NCBI GenBank assembly: GCA_033002965.1
Contig: JAURVB010014642.1
Location: 1-64,000, forward strand
Reading direction: 5' to 3'
Length of the DNA stretch: 64,000 bases
Origin: Piper betle
Taxonomy: Eukaryota; Streptophyta; Magnoliopsida; Piperales; Piperaceae
Under the pieces are notes generated by a model that did not search any database, was not told the origin of the DNA, and saw nothing but the letters and a program-made list of their open reading frames with translations. Both the position numbers and the translations under genes were made by a program. Numbering within the stretch: position 1 is the first letter of the stretch; the number at the start of each line of letters is the position of its first letter. This document shows, one piece after another, positions 46,306 through 59,900 of this stretch.

Positions 46306-46898
46306 TAATGCATGAGACCCTTAAGTTGGTAGAGATTTTCTTCTCACCTCCTTATTTAGTAAAATGCTTGTTACCATGTCTATTGTGAGTTTTACATCCG
46401 GAGCAGCATTGCTCAAAGATATCACCAATGTTTCCCAATTCTCTGGTAAAGTGTTGAGGAGCAGGATAGCTTGTCATTCTTTATTTAGAGTCATCTTCAT
46501 TCTGGCAAGTTGAGTAATAATACTCTTTATCTCATTAAGATACTCACTTATATCAGTTCCATCTTTATACCTCAAATTCACTAATTTCCTTATCAAAAAG
46601 GTCTTGTTGCCAGCAGTATTCTTCTCATAAACTTCTTGAAATTTATCCTATATTACTTTTAAGGACATCAATTCAGAAATATAATAATACACTACTTCAT
46701 CTACCCATTGTCTCAAACCGGCCATAGCCTTCCTATCCAACTTATTCCAATCATTTTCAGCTACCTCTGCCGGTTTCTGACTAGTAATAGGTTCATACAA
46801 ATCTTTTGAATATAGATGATCAATCATCTTTCCTTTTAATAGTGTTAGTTACTCAACCCCTTAAGAGATATCATCTTAACATACTTCCCATCACCCAT
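46306..46898 (-). pseudogene. Copia gag remnant
   Basis: Minus-strand start MGDGKYVKM near 46898, then fragments VAENDWNKLDRKAMAGLRQW and ENWETLVISLSNAAPD typical of the UBN2-type Copia gag. Broken by several stops. Confidence 0.75.
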
Positions 46899-47000
46899 CT
46901 TATTGAAATATAAATCACAGACACATCAACTAGGCTCTTAGTAATTTCATCGAACACCTAGTAGGCAGAAAATATTAACAACTAAAACTTGCAAACCTCT

Positions 47001-47014
47001 TGGCTCTGATACCA
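47001..47014 (-). promoter_or_regulatory. Primer-binding site of the Copia element
   Basis: TGGTATCAGAGCCA on the minus strand is complementary to the 3' end of initiator Met-tRNA and lies next to the 5' LTR. Confidence 0.9.
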
Positions 47015-47016
47015 CT

Positions 47017-47548
47017 TATTGGGATTAACCAAACAAACTAAAGATAAATTCTCTATTTCAACTCATAAGGATGAGAAATACTAAACAAATAGATAGATAA
47101 GACAATATAATTTTACATAAAAAACCCCAAATTTGGAGAAAAAACCAGGGGCAAATGGCTAAATCAAATCTACTATATTATAACTTTGATACAAAAAAGA
47201 TTCACAGGGGAACAAACTTCTCAATACCAATTTATTATATTTTTTATAAAATTGGAATTGGCCACAAAGAAAATAAAGAATTTCGAATTACAAATAAGAA
47301 CTTGACAAAGTTACCATTGACAATTATAAACAAATCTTAACTAAACATTCACTTTTTTCGATCCACACAAATTTTTTTTCCCTTTGCGGCAATAGTTTTT
47401 TTCCAAAATTCAAAAACCAAAAAATCAAAGAAGAAAAGCGTTATATGTTACTTTTATTCATTTTAACAAACCAAATCTGTAAAATCTTAATTTTTACCCA
47501 AAATAAAATTATAATTTTATATATTTATAGAAGAAGGACAACCCAACA
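47017..47548 (-). repeat. 5' LTR of the Copia element
   Basis: Pairs with 40223-40751 with substantial divergence and several indels. Confidence 0.9.
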
Positions 47549-47553
47549 AGAAC

Positions 47554-49984
47554 CAATTTAGTGAGGTTCATCACATTTGATAAGAAAATAATAATTTGTG
47601 CACCATCAAAACTTTCATCACTTTTCACCACAGTAGTTATATGTGATTAACCCAAACTATCAACTATAAAAACCCTTTGATTTCTTATTCATAGCCACCT
47701 CTATACATTCTTTCTTTTTGATTTGTTTAATATCAAAATATATAATAAGTTGGCTTTATAAACCCAGACTTACCAAAGCTAAATTTTATGAACCATACTT
47801 AATTTGGGGGAAAAAAAGTTATGATAATCAAATGCAAGTGGATGGTTTATGTTTTCGTAAATAGATAATTTTGAGAATTAAGATATTCCATTTGCATGGA
47901 AACAAGGATGACAAGTATTTACCAACTCGTCAAAAATCCTAGAATATTATATAAAAATTGTAAAAAAACCTTGGAGGCCACAATTTTGTGTGATTTCATT
48001 GGTCGCAGCGTGCCACCAACATGTGTCACCGGAGGAGATTTAATTCGACTTATAGGACGTAAATCACCTACTTACAATGACAAAAAGCCATTTCTTAATC
48101 TTAAAAATTCGCTTGTCTATTAACCAATATAATAATACGCCACGCTAAATTCATCCCTAAATACATGGAGAGGAGTTGATGTGGATAATATGTCAAAGTC
48201 AGACAAGAAGGGTGGTCTCCCAAGTTGACAATCCATAATCCGAATGTTGATTTGTGCTGTTTACATCTAACTAATCTATCAAAAATACAGTCAACGACAT
48301 ACTCCCCCCACTTGATAAGAAAAGATGTGTATGAAATGTAGTCTGTTGGTTGTGTTGGAAATGGGCTGGGTTTTTTGGACGTGCTGGGTCGTGGATAGAG
48401 CTAAATTCACACTAAAAGCGGCCCAACAATGACATATGATACAAAGAAAACACTACGAGAAGCAGCCCATCACTTCTAGACTCCATCGCACGCCTGTTTT
48501 ATGTTCTTCCCTTATTTTGTTCACGGAGAGCGGCCAGCAGGATTTATTATTTAGGAGTTTTATTTATTTTTCTTGTTTTAAGGATTTATATGTAATTTTC
48601 GTATTCTATTTTTAGGGTTATTATTTATTAAATGACTTAAAATAAGAAGCTAATCTCGTTGTACGCTTAAGTTTTTTTAACTTAGATTCTTATTTTTAGG
48701 AGTAGTAGTGATTTAGGTCCATCATCCTTCGCCTTCTTTCTGCATCATCACCCTTCAAATGCAAATTTTATTGCACACCCCCGCATCTCACACTCTCCCA
48801 TCCAAGCAATCTTTGCAACAAGTAGAAACATTTCACCACGTTTTGTCTCACCTTCCCCGGTGCAGACTCTAAATTGCTTTCACTGTGCCCACTCTTACAC
48901 ATTTCACTCCGATCATGTCGGCTTTTCTGGGGCCGCATATAGTCCTCTCCCATGTGGCCTTTCCTAAGTCCCTACTTCACAGGGGCAACAAGTTGAAACA
49001 TAAGCATAAAAGACTTAGAACCTATGTAATATAATACTCACCGATCAATTTCAATTATCCCGATATGAAAACAAGACCGAAAATATTACTACCCCATGTC
49101 CGGTATCTAAGCACGGGATTGTAACCCAAGAACTATCAATGGTTATGCAGTATCAACTGTCAGACAAGCAACATGGGCTCCCCCTGCCCCATCCATGTCG
49201 TTTGTGTGTTCCTAGCGTCCACCTCCCAATAAAGAGCTCCAACAAATTCCCAGCTCCCAGACAAGCAGAAAAAAGTTCAGAACAAGCTGGATCTTTTCTG
49301 TCAATAGATGTGCCTACGATAGGAGGATTCTCTACGCTTTCACTTGTTAATTAAGAGAAAAGACATGGTGGGTGAGACTTATTTGCAGGCCTTTCATCGT
49401 ACCCACTTGGAAGCATTTCTGAATAGGATGAAAAATGACATTTACAAACTAGTTACATTGTCGAGGCTCAATCACACATTTATAAACAGGTTTTCACCTA
49501 ATCCACCCAGCTAAGGTAAACTATATATTCTTCCCTGCGCCTGCTGTTGTGATTGGTTTACAATGTGGAAAGCAATTCGACCGGAGTACTTTGTGGTTAT
49601 TTTGCACCAAGTTTGCTGTGAAGCTACATAACTAATGAATGTATATTCATAACTAATGACTGTATATATAATCAACAATTCACAATTATATATATGTTTT
49701 TTTCAAAAGATTGGAAGATAAGCAATCACAAAAGCCAAATGCAAGCACCCAGGTGAGAAAGCAAACTAGAAGAGGCAAATCATAAACACGCCATTACATG
49801 CATGTGAATTATATGTGATAAAGTAACAACATTGGTGCTGTCCAAGCTCTTACAAACCAGCCAAACGGCCAGCTTTTTATTCTTTCTTCCTCCTGTCTCT
49901 TTACAAAGACTTCAACGAAGAGGTAGCTGCGTTGAGTAAGTGCTCGTTGGAAAGGATTGACCATGTATGTTCTACAGACATGGG
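47554..49984. other. Spacer between Copia element and DUF688 gene
   Basis: AT-rich with no supported gene. The stretch 48530-48720 (tttaggagttttatttattt, acttaaaataagaag) looks like an old LTR remnant, but no ends were found. Confidence 0.4.
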
Positions 49985-51543
49985 TCACATCATCGGCCTT
50001 TCCTTCTTCAATTTTCTACCCCGCCATGGGACCACCTGCTTGAAACCTCCAGAAATTGTAGCCTGCAAAGACCCACAGGATAATAGATAATATTCATCAA
50101 CTACTACAAATGTGACAAGACAACAGTAACAGAGAAAAGAAATTCACCGTAATAGATTCAACTAGTGCAGGAAGAAGTGTGAGTTTTTGGAGAACAAAAG
50201 ATACATGGCTAAACAGTTGTTAGTATGTAAGGCAAAGAAATTGGATGTGTTTCAGCTGTCTCTCTCGGAGGAAACGAACCATTTATGAACAAATCAGTTT
50301 TTTAAAAAAGTAAACTAGTACATATTGGAAGTGTGTTAATGCTTGATATAAATTGGGTTGATGAAGTGGTTAGTGATAACTGAAGGGAACTACTCTTATG
50401 GTAGATCAAATTCCAATTTACCAATCTAATAATGGTGGCTAAAATGACAGATGCATTATCAAATTCAACAAATCCAACACAGACAAATATATGCACACTA
50501 TCACAAATTTTCTTTCTGCGTATGCATTTACACTGATAAAGCAGATGATCCGTTGTATTGGCATGATCCTTGGAAACTCTCAAGTTGACTGTATGCCCAC
50601 ATACAAGGTGTTTCGGAATTTCCACACAAAGAGCCAAAAAGTCATATGGCGTGTTCACTGTACAGTGCATCATTGCAACAGCGAAGCTCATCTTCTACTA
50701 GCAATTACTTCCAACCCTCCAACTCACAATCAGATGTATCCACACACAGACAACACTAACTCAATTACCCAGCACCCCCCCCCCCCCACAAAAAAAAATC
50801 AATTGGTAAACAAAACAACACAAGCATCAATTTATCACAAAAAAAAAAAAACAGAACAAAGATCGCAAGAACATTGAAGAAAAATTGGCGAAGAAAAAAC
50901 AAACAGAGCTAGCTAGAGATGAAGACGAAATGAAGAACCAAGAACTGACCCAGAAATGGCAGGTGGCATGAGAAATACTGAGCATGCCGCCTCTCCTCTT
51001 ACTACTGGTGATCTTCACCTTGGTGGTATCATCCCCTGCTTCAGAAACAGAGGAAGAAGGAAGAGCATGGGCGGAAAACACCATGGAAGCATACCCAGTA
51101 CGACGCTCATCAAAGTCCATGCTCCTCCCCTTCACCCTACACCCTCTCCTCCCCCACAAACCCCCAAACCTCTCCTTCTCCTTCCTCTGCAACCCAAAGG
51201 CACCGCCCAGCTGCCCCTTCTCGGGGCTGATCTCCCGGTAGAAGGAGAAGGAGAGGGTGCGGGCCACGTCTGGGCCGTCGAGCACAGTGGTCGGGGACGA
51301 CTGGAGCCGAGGAGGCAGGTCGAGGCCCTTGTTGGAAGAAACCTTCATCTCCAACTGCTGCAACGTTAGTCTCGGCTTGCCGGGGGCTTCTTCCCAGAGG
51401 AAGGGGACGGAGCCGGCCGTCCGGAGGGGCGGGGTGAGCGTCCCTGCCCGCTCCGGCGACGTCTGCATGGGGAGCGCGAAGGAGAGCTTGGGTGTAATGG
51501 TGGTTGCACTGCTCCCTCCCAACTGGTAGTCTTCTTTTTCCAT
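49985..51543 (-). CDS. DUF688-type plant protein
   Basis: Two minus-strand exons, 51543-50950 and 50062-49985, joined at HFW|ATISGGFKQVVPWRGRKL; total 672 nt, 223 aa, GT-AG intron (donor gtcagt). The N-terminal LSFALPMQTSPERAGTLTPP and GSVPFLWEEAPGKPR, then DLPPRLQ, SPTTVLDGPDVARTLSFSF, and the C-terminal FKQVVPWR-(S/G)-RKLKKE box are the conserved blocks of this plant-specific family of unknown function. The ORF read straight through the donor gives a poly-Phe/Ser tail that is intron. Intact. Confidence 0.87.
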
Positions 51544-53899
51544 GTTATTATTTTGAAGAGTTTGAAGAGGGAGAGATTGGAGAAGACGCTCTCAATCACC
51601 AGAAACGGAGACCATTACTCTGCAGTTTGTATACACACACACGCTGTTTCGGTTATGCTTTGGAGTTTTATGTGTAGATGGTATGAACAAATGAATGGAT
51701 GATATCAATGGCGGGAGAACATGGAAGGCAGGGGAGGGGTGCAAATGAAAGGTCGTGAGCTGTAATATCAACTGGATTTTTATTGGACCTGCATTGGAAT
51801 TGCAATTAGGGGTTAAATGAGTCGAGTACCATTTTATTTATGTTCAATTTGTTTTCAAATTAGTTTGCTTATACTTGGTTAATTAATAGATTATATACTT
51901 TGAGCCGAACTCGAATTGACTATTCACTTGCTAAAGTTTGGCTCGTGTAGTTTTCTTTTGAACTGGCTTGGTTTGATTGCACCACTAATTGCAATATATA
52001 TATACACCCGCATCTCTGAGGTTTATCTGAAGGAGCTCCTTGCAGCTCATGCTAGATTTTTTATATATACAAGAGAAATGAGGTTGGTTTATCTACAAGA
52101 CTCAATTTCTTATGTACTGTTTGAATGAGTTTTTCCACGTTATACCGACCACATGGAGGCCTAATGCATGAGATGTCGGAGCTTAGAGTTCACACCTTTC
52201 GGACGGGTCCTCATTCATCAGTTTTTCTCTCCCGACTAAACCAGTAAAAACTGAGTAAACATGCCAACAGATTCATGTTTTGGGGGGACAGAAAAACCAG
52301 TCTGCATCATGTTTGCATTCATATCAGGGAGCTCTCCATGATCTTGAGAAATTGTTCAATAAAGAGTGAATAGTGAATAGATTCAATACAGCCAACCCTT
52401 TTAGATAGCCACTTTAAGAGCTCCAATGAAGTCATAGAAGTTTCGTTTGTTTTCTTCACAAAAACTGATCTAATTCATGTACATATATGTGGAATACCAA
52501 TGAATTATATCAAACTATGAAGGACCAAGTGTGCTTCTCCTTAGAAAATAATACATAGTTTAGTTGGACAAGTGTACATTCTTTTGTTGTTAGTCTTCTA
52601 TTGATAACCTTTTTTTAAACACTTAATGAAATATAAAAATATACTCTGGCAAAAAACCGTTCAAGTCAAAGATATGAAATATCTATTCACATGAACAATG
52701 ACTAATTTTGATGATAAGCTTGTTTAAGTTCTTACCCTGCAAAGTTATTTTATGCCCAAAAAATGTTGCATCCTGTGATTCTCTGTGCTCTACTTAAGAC
52801 TTTTTCTTTTGTCAATGACAAGCTTACTGAAGTTGTACATGTCTATACCCACACGTAACCAGCAGCTGTCACCACCACAGGGATTACCCTTGATGGCAAG
52901 CAAATCCATGAACACTAAGAAATATAACCAAGCGTTTGCTCGGCAAAATTGACCACTTCAACTAACACCCGATCCCCAGAATTTGAACTTGGCTGCTTAC
53001 AGAGATGTGCTCCCAGCTATGTCCAACTAAGTAGCCATATTAGGCCACTGCATTTTGTCAAACAGTTCCCAATTTCATGATAGCAACAGGATTAGAGAAG
53101 TGGTGGTAGCAGCAAAGAAAAAAATTCTATTGTATTTCAGAAGATCTGCAAGACCCATCAGCAGATGATCATTTTCAGCTGATATTAGAATAGCAGAAGT
53201 GCTCTCAAGACTTCAACAGCTCAAACTTTCGTAAGAGTATGCTGGCAATCAATTAGGTTTGAAGCTACAAGTCATGAAGTAACAGACAAATCATCCTCGG
53301 TCACATCCTTATGACATTATCTGCTGGAACCCAATAAAAGGATCGAAGTTTTTTTATTGGACGTCAACTATCGGCATTACACTTTTTAATATTTGTTAAT
53401 CAAAGTAGAATCATCTTATCACCAGAAAGAAAAAGAAAATCAAGTGGAATCCTATGACTATGGCCTCAGTCCATCCATATAAAACATATAATTATTTATT
53501 CCACACAAAACCTCTGGTTTTGTGATGCAAAAACAACTCCAGCAATGAGAATCAAACCTTTATAGTCTGGCAGTGTTGTAGAGTGGGGATTTAAAGCTTG
53601 ATCTGTTCCATTAGTGATATTAATTTTTGGGTTTTAAGATAAGCAAGTTGAAGAAACAAAACTGGGCTAAGAAAGTTTTTTTAAAGTTCACAAAACATAG
53701 GAAAAATGTGTGTATACAACACCTAAGAAAAATGGAATTATGAGTTAAACAACAAAACAAATAAATATTGAATTTGTTTGCATTAACAAAAGCAGAGGCA
53801 AAAAGCCTTTTTTTTAACAAGCACAGACGAAGAATTTACAATGTTTCTCATGGTCATTGTAAGAGCGAAAAACATCATAATTTCATATACAAGTGACAA
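51544..53899. other. Spacer upstream of DUF688 and downstream of the coiled-coil gene
   Basis: DUF688 leader and promoter near 51550-51700, then AT-rich spacer. No gene recognised. Confidence 0.5.
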
Positions 53900-56800
53900 T
53901 TAGCTTCTCAATTGCAAGATGCCTTCACAGGCCAAAGTCCCCTCAAGATCACCCATAATCTTGGATATTCGAATTTCCAATCCTGTTTGAACATCCCCAA
54001 AAAGCTTTTTTATATTATCTGCAAACTGTTTCATATCAAAGCCTTCATATTCTTCTATACCTTCAAAACCACCAAGAAAACTTCTACTTGCAATTTTACA
54101 CTGAATTTCCATCAACTTCTGTCCTGTTCCAACCATATACCTCTGAAGTTGAAATGTTTCTTCCAAGAAATGTGTTAGTGTTTCAACTTTTTCTTAGATT
54201 GGGGGTTGTCTCCATCCCTACTCTCTGTGTTCAGTCCGGTCTCCTGTTGCAAAGAAACATATGTTAGAGTACAAGAAAGTAGCATTTACACTACAGAATT
54301 TTCAGCAAAAATTGGCAGTAATGATAAAATAAATTGCAATGATGTGTTCTTCTGATTGATTATGTTCATTGTAATTCTCATTTAGTGTTGCATATCAAGC
54401 ATAATGGTAAAACATGACATAGAAGAGCTCTTACCATCTTCTGGCATAGGCCATCAACCTTTTCTTCAAGACTTTGATATCTTCTCACTTGCCTAGTAAG
54501 GAATGAGATGATTTGAAAGAACTCTTTCATCTGCTGAGCCAGCTGCTCATCTTTTTTAGATACCTCATTTGCCTTCCCATCTTCATTAGTAGGGTTTTTG
54601 AAGACATGACTTCCAGTTGTCTTTTCCAACAAAAGGAGCTGTTGTCTAAGTCTTTTAATTTTATAAGAGATTCCAAAAGCATGAAGATCCATTTTCATAG
54701 GAGAATGCTTTATGGTAAAACAGTTTTCTTCTGATGTCAACTTCAAATCTATCTCTGATTCTTCCTGAGAACTGCTTGGTGATCCTCCTTGAACATGGCA
54801 AGGATCCAGCATAATTTGTTTCACTTCTTCAATTCCTTCTTCTGGCACTTGGGAACTCGATGCTTCTTCCTCCGGTTCTATCTTGCCAGAATTTTCAGCA
54901 ATCCTAAGTTCCTTCAAGGATTCTTGGCATACATCCTCGACTGTAGATTCATCAGGATGAGCCATCTCATTGCATCCATTTTCTAGATCCTTATTTGCCT
55001 GGTCATTCTCAATATTTGCTTCTTGTTCAATTTTTTCCTTTGATTTCTTCTTTACAATCTTCACTTCTGACCATAAAGCAACAGGGTCTACAAACTGAAA
55101 CTTAGCCCTTGACTTGCCTTTCTTGCAAAGTTGGAGATGCAAGCTAAATTTCTCTTGCAATGATCTAAGCTCCCGCTCCTTCTCCATAAGAAGGGCATCC
55201 AATTTTTCGTTCTCTTCTTTGATATGTGAGAGATTTTGATCTACTTCTTCAATTTGAGACTCGAGCCGTTTCGATTCCAGTTCCATGCTCAACAGCTGCC
55301 ATCGGCAATCCTCTAATTTCCCATCTTTTAGTCTCATCTGCTCTACAAATGCATCAATCTCTTCATAATGCCTTTGCTCAATGATAGAGGTGTATTTCTC
55401 TGCTTCTCTTCTCACCCAATCTTCTAATTCCTTAAGATCAGCTGCAATGTCATTCATAAAGACAAAATCAAAAAGAAATATACAATCTGAAACAATCTTC
55501 TAATTCCTTAGGATCAGCTGCAATGTGATTCATAAAGACGAAATCAAAAGAATTATACAAACTGAAACAGCACAGATGCTTTCTGCGGATTCAAATTATC
55601 AGATGAACAACAGAAGAATGACCAACTCATTGAATTCAACTACTAAAGTATACCTACATTTTCTCTCACCAATTGTAGAATTGATCGATCAAACAATATC
55701 ATGAGAAGAACCTAACACAGAATGAATCCATACCATTTTCTTCAAGTAATCCATCACTGGTTCTCCAGACAATGTTGCTACCAGACTCCTTTCTCTGATC
55801 AGGCCCCAAACTTCCAAGCACCGGAGCCTTTGCAATCAATCCACTTCCTTGAGAAAACTGAGAATCAGCAGAAGTTGATCCACTCACCTCCATTGATTTA
55901 GCTGTTCTGAAACTTTCTCCATCATCCCAAAACCCTCTAAAAACCTCCCCATTCCTCGTTTCACAATGGCCACCCGTCCATCTCCCCGTCTCAAGCTTGG
56001 CCTGTTTCCTCCAAGCCTTCGATATCTTCACCTCCTTCATCAGAACATGCTTCTCCGAGGTATTAAACTTCGACTTCCTCAACATTGCAGACAGGATCAT
56101 ATCTTTCTGCTCTGCATCTTTCTGGAGCTTGCCCAGCTCTTCCGAGACCTCCTTCACCATTTCATCGGACTCCTGCTTCTGCTCCACTACCTCCTCCAAC
56201 TGCTTGTTGGCAGCTTGCGCTTCTCTGATAGCTCTCCCCATCTCCGCCTCCAACCGACGCTGGTTTGACACCAGCTCTATGAAAGCAGTCTTGTGCTTCC
56301 AAATCTCGGAGAGGTGCTCTTGGGCGTCCTTCTTCATGGCCTCCCTCATGTTCTCCACCCCCATCTCCGCCATTTGCACCCTCTCTTCAAGCTCACTCCT
56401 CTTCCCGACTTCCTCCTCCAACTCCTCCTCCTTCTCTTTGACCGTCTCGTTCAAGCTCGCCACCAACTGCTTGTTCTTGGCGTCCACCAACCGGAGCTCG
56501 TTGGCGAACGCTTGGATTTGGAGCCGCAGCCTCCTCTTCTCGCAAATCCAGTTCTGCTCCTGGACGGCGAAGATGTTCACCAACTTCTCATTGGCCTTGG
56601 CGTCCTCGTTCCTCCTCCTCCTCAAGTCCGCCACCTCCGACTCCGCCTTCCTCACCATCTCAACAAGCTCCGACCTTTCCTCCATCTCTTCCCCACCTCC
56701 CGCCTTCCACACCAGCAAACCCAGAAGCTGGGCGCTTCCCCGCAGCATCGTCTCCGCCAAATGGCCGTCCTTCTCTGCCAGCATCTGAACAGCCGCAAAC

Positions 56801-56904
56801 GCGCACGAAACACCGAAGTAGATCGGATAGAGGTCGACTCCCTTCTCCTCCCCCAACACTCCGGAAGAGAAGCCCGCCTCTTCCCCTCCCATTACACACC
56901 TCAA
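53900..56904 (-). CDS. Long plant coiled-coil protein, function unknown
   Basis: Three minus-strand exons: 56904-55734, 55441-54435 and 54243-53900, phases matching at both introns. Exon 1 has a short hydrophobic N-terminal patch (YFGVSCAFAAVQML, LLGLLVW), then near-continuous heptads (RSELVEMVRKAESEVADLRR onward) and an unstructured Ser-rich end. Exon 2 has more coiled coil (LKELEDWVRREAEKYTSIIE), an acidic linker and the conserved block MDLHAFGISYKIKRLRQQLL, then FFQIISFLTRQVRRYQSLEE. Exon 3 has HFLEETFQLQRYMVGTGQKL. Exon 3 is readable through only if one A is missing in an A5 run near 54190; exon length 344 plus one is a multiple of three. Expected product is 840 aa. Homologues are often labelled myosin- or filament-like, which is only a coiled-coil resemblance. 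Confidence 0.85.
55419..55569. repeat. 75-bp tandem duplication across an exon 2 splice acceptor
   Basis: aatcttctaattcctta(a/g)g and gctgcaatgt(c/g)attcat occur twice, at 55419 and 55494, with a 75-base period and few differences. The unit contains the exon 2 acceptor of the coiled-coil gene plus the first exon bases. Confidence 0.9.
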
Positions 56905-59900
56905 GTCCTGGAGCTAAAGATTGAAGCTTTCCCAGCTATAAATCAAGGTCAAGCCCCGCTTCTACACAATCCAGAGAGCAAATGCATGGCTAACAGAGAA
57001 TGTGCCAATTGTGAATGCAAGGTAACTAAACTACCGCAGCTTCACGATAAAAAAGGTGGCCACCCGTTTCGGGGGAGGCAGAAAAAGGCCATGAAAAAGG
57101 ATGCAGGATGAAGTAGTCCCTGCATCTTTTTCAAGAGCATACAATTACCAGAGCTTCATGCAAGAGCGTTGTTGGCATGTCCTTCTTCCCCCCTCGTGTG
57201 AGGTCTGCTTTTTTTGGTTAACAAATCTGCTAAATCAGTTGCAGGGTGAGCAAAAAGCAGCAACCTTTTCAGTTTTTCCGATTTGCTTTTGGATGGAGGG
57301 TGGTGAACGCAGTCCAGTCCACCTCGGGGTTATGTTTAGCTTTTTCCTGGCTGTCTGCTGCCACACTCTGCTGACTTGTGTGTCAGAATGAAAAGAGGTT
57401 TGAAGTGGACAGGATGACATCTTTTACGGTTCATTTTCTATATTTTGAGCGGAATCACACTGCCTTCAATTCAATCCAAACCTACCATGAGGCCAAGTTG
57501 ATCCAAAATAGCATCAACAAGCAGCAACAATGGCCAGTCTTTCACCAAGATATTATAACCGTCCTTTCTTCACTAATTACCTGATAGGTACAAGAGAACA
57601 GGCGCAGGGACATGGAGATTTTGTTAAGGGCTCTCACACCTTGAGAAGGGATGGCAATGCTGCCATCTTAGGCAGCAGGACACTTTTTCTCTCATTATAC
57701 GGCCATGCAGGGTACAATTCACTGCCAACCTTTTAGAGCTCTCCTGCTGCTGCCACGGAAGCTTGGTAGCATGTAAAGGAAGAGACTGTTGAAGAAAGTT
57801 GCTACATGTCTCAACTAAAAAACTCCCCACCCATCCAATGATCCAACCCATGACTCTGTCTACTTTTTTGGTAATCTTGTCACAGATAAAGTTTCGCTAT
57901 CACCATCAAACCCGGGTCGGATTCGAGATACATCGCTTTTGCTAAAAGCAACGTCCAACAAGCTCTTCGACTAGTTTCGCTGCACCACATAGTTTAATAC
58001 AGGAAGATGCTCCCCCTTTTAGACTAAGAAAACTGTTGTACTTTTTAGTTTAAAAAGTGGGTCCCAATTTGGTTGTGTCTATTTTTTATTGAGTTTGTTT
58101 ATTATTCAGTCAAATTTTAATTCTTAAATCATTTTTAACTATGCATTCTAAAAAAAATTATTCGTATTTTTATGGCTCTTTCAATATAAACAAAATTTAG
58201 AAAAAAAAGTCTAATCTTTTTCATATTAAACCTACCATTAGTGTGGCCTTTCTTAATTTTCTTGTTAGAGTCTGATTTTGATTTTAAAAGTGGCCTCTTT
58301 TTTGCTACAACTGTACAGGGAAAACTCATTAAATTGTCAAAACAATTTATTTTTTCGAGAAATAACAACTTTGTAAAATGTTTTCCATAATATACTTTGC
58401 CTTGTTTTAGTACTAATTGATTTGATCTCTATCACTCTTTAAAATTTTAAATTGCCATTTGGCTTGTTAAGGTGTACAATTTCCAAAGTCCTCTACAACA
58501 CTTATTTTATTTCCAACAAAAACATTATACCCTTCTCTTCTTGGACTATTGCAGATTGATGTTGAGAGTAGGGATTTATGTTATAGTTTGAGTAATGATT
58601 AGTGGGCATGGCTTATCATGAATTAGCGTGCAGTTTTATATGGTTAAAACCAAATTAAAAAGTTGTTGCTGCTGATTGGCAATGTCAGTTATTCAGGTAG
58701 TAAAAAGGCTTTGACTAAATGAATCATAACTTTAACTCCTTTTTTTCGGACTAAAATTAATGAAATCCAACTATAACGAGGGCATTATCCTGTTTGGTTC
58801 ACAATAATCATTTTATCATTTTTCGATATAAATCAAAAAAATAATCCAATCCCACATCCCTAGTTCAAATGGGATATTAATCAAATTTGTGTGTATCAGG
58901 TGTCAAATTCATTCTTAGAGAGATATACACAGGAGAGGTCCAAAGAATAAGACTCTCTAGTATAGTTTACTTTTATATATTTACTTTTAAAACTTTTTAC
59001 AAGAATTTTTTTTAATATTATGCTAACAAGAACGAAAATAAGATTTAATTATTTAAAATTACATTGTCTAAAATACCCTTAGCAAGGGTTAGGTTTAATA
59101 ATAATTAAATAGGTTGAGCCGTCACAATCAAATAAGTTGAGTCAAACCAATACAAAATAACTCATGGCTGCCGGTTGTTGCCCTGGTGGTTTAGAATTGC
59201 TCCAGTAATTAAAAGTGGTCAACCGATTTTCTGTTTCACTGACTTTTTTAAACTAATTAAAATAAAATATCTAAGTTTTTTTATTATTATGAAAAATAGT
59301 AAAAAAGTGATAAATTTAATTACGACATTTTTATTTTCAAACTGTAATGGTAAAAGCATCTATTATTATTGTTTTGTTGTTTTGTCGTTTTATTGAAGGT
59401 AATTTATTTTTTAGAGTAAAAATATACCTATATTGATCTATATAAATAAAAAACTCTTATGTGTCGGCTTGAAAAGAGGATAAGTTATATTTTATTATCA
59501 ATTTCTCTCATTTTCTTATGTTTTTTATAAGAAAACTGGTTCTTAACCTACGGGATGGGTGGTATTGTATTATTTTTGTACTATTTATTATTCCTATAGT
59601 TGAGTATTTTTTAATGATAATTTAGATTTTTATATAAATTTAAATTAATTTCAAATACAATATACTTATATTAAAAAATATTTAATATTTTTTGAAATAT
59701 TTGATTTATTTTATTGTATTTTATTTCATATCTATTTTTAAAAATACTATACTTAATTGCTTGGTGATTTGTCGGCATTCATCAAATTGTTGATGTAAAA
59801 AATTTAGATTTTTTTACTTCTATTTGTAATAATAAAAGGATAGTAATATATATTAGTTTATTTTCATGAATAAAAAATAAAAGATAATATTAAAAAATAT

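Larger units (their letters stand above)
40223..47548 (-). mobile_element. Degenerate Copia (Ty1) LTR retrotransposon, interrupted by a nested insertion
   Basis: Minus-strand order: 5' LTR (47548-47017), iMet-type primer-binding site TGGTATCAGAGCCA (47014-47001), gag, protease, integrase remnant, RT, RNase H, purine tract AAGAAGGGAGG, 3' LTR (40751-40223). LTR ends are TGTTGGG/CCCAACA with one change in each inner or outer end. The flanks GGAAC (40218-40222) and AGAAC (47549-47553) are a 5-bp target duplication with one mismatch. LTRs are about 530 bp and visibly diverged, so the insertion is old. All reading frames are broken. Protease-to-integrase-to-RT order defines Copia. Confidence 0.92.

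Noticed and set aside
55494..55569. Second copy of the acceptor as the main exon 2 start
   Set aside because: Reading from it meets a stop codon, while the 55441 acceptor gives correct phase and conserved coiled coil.
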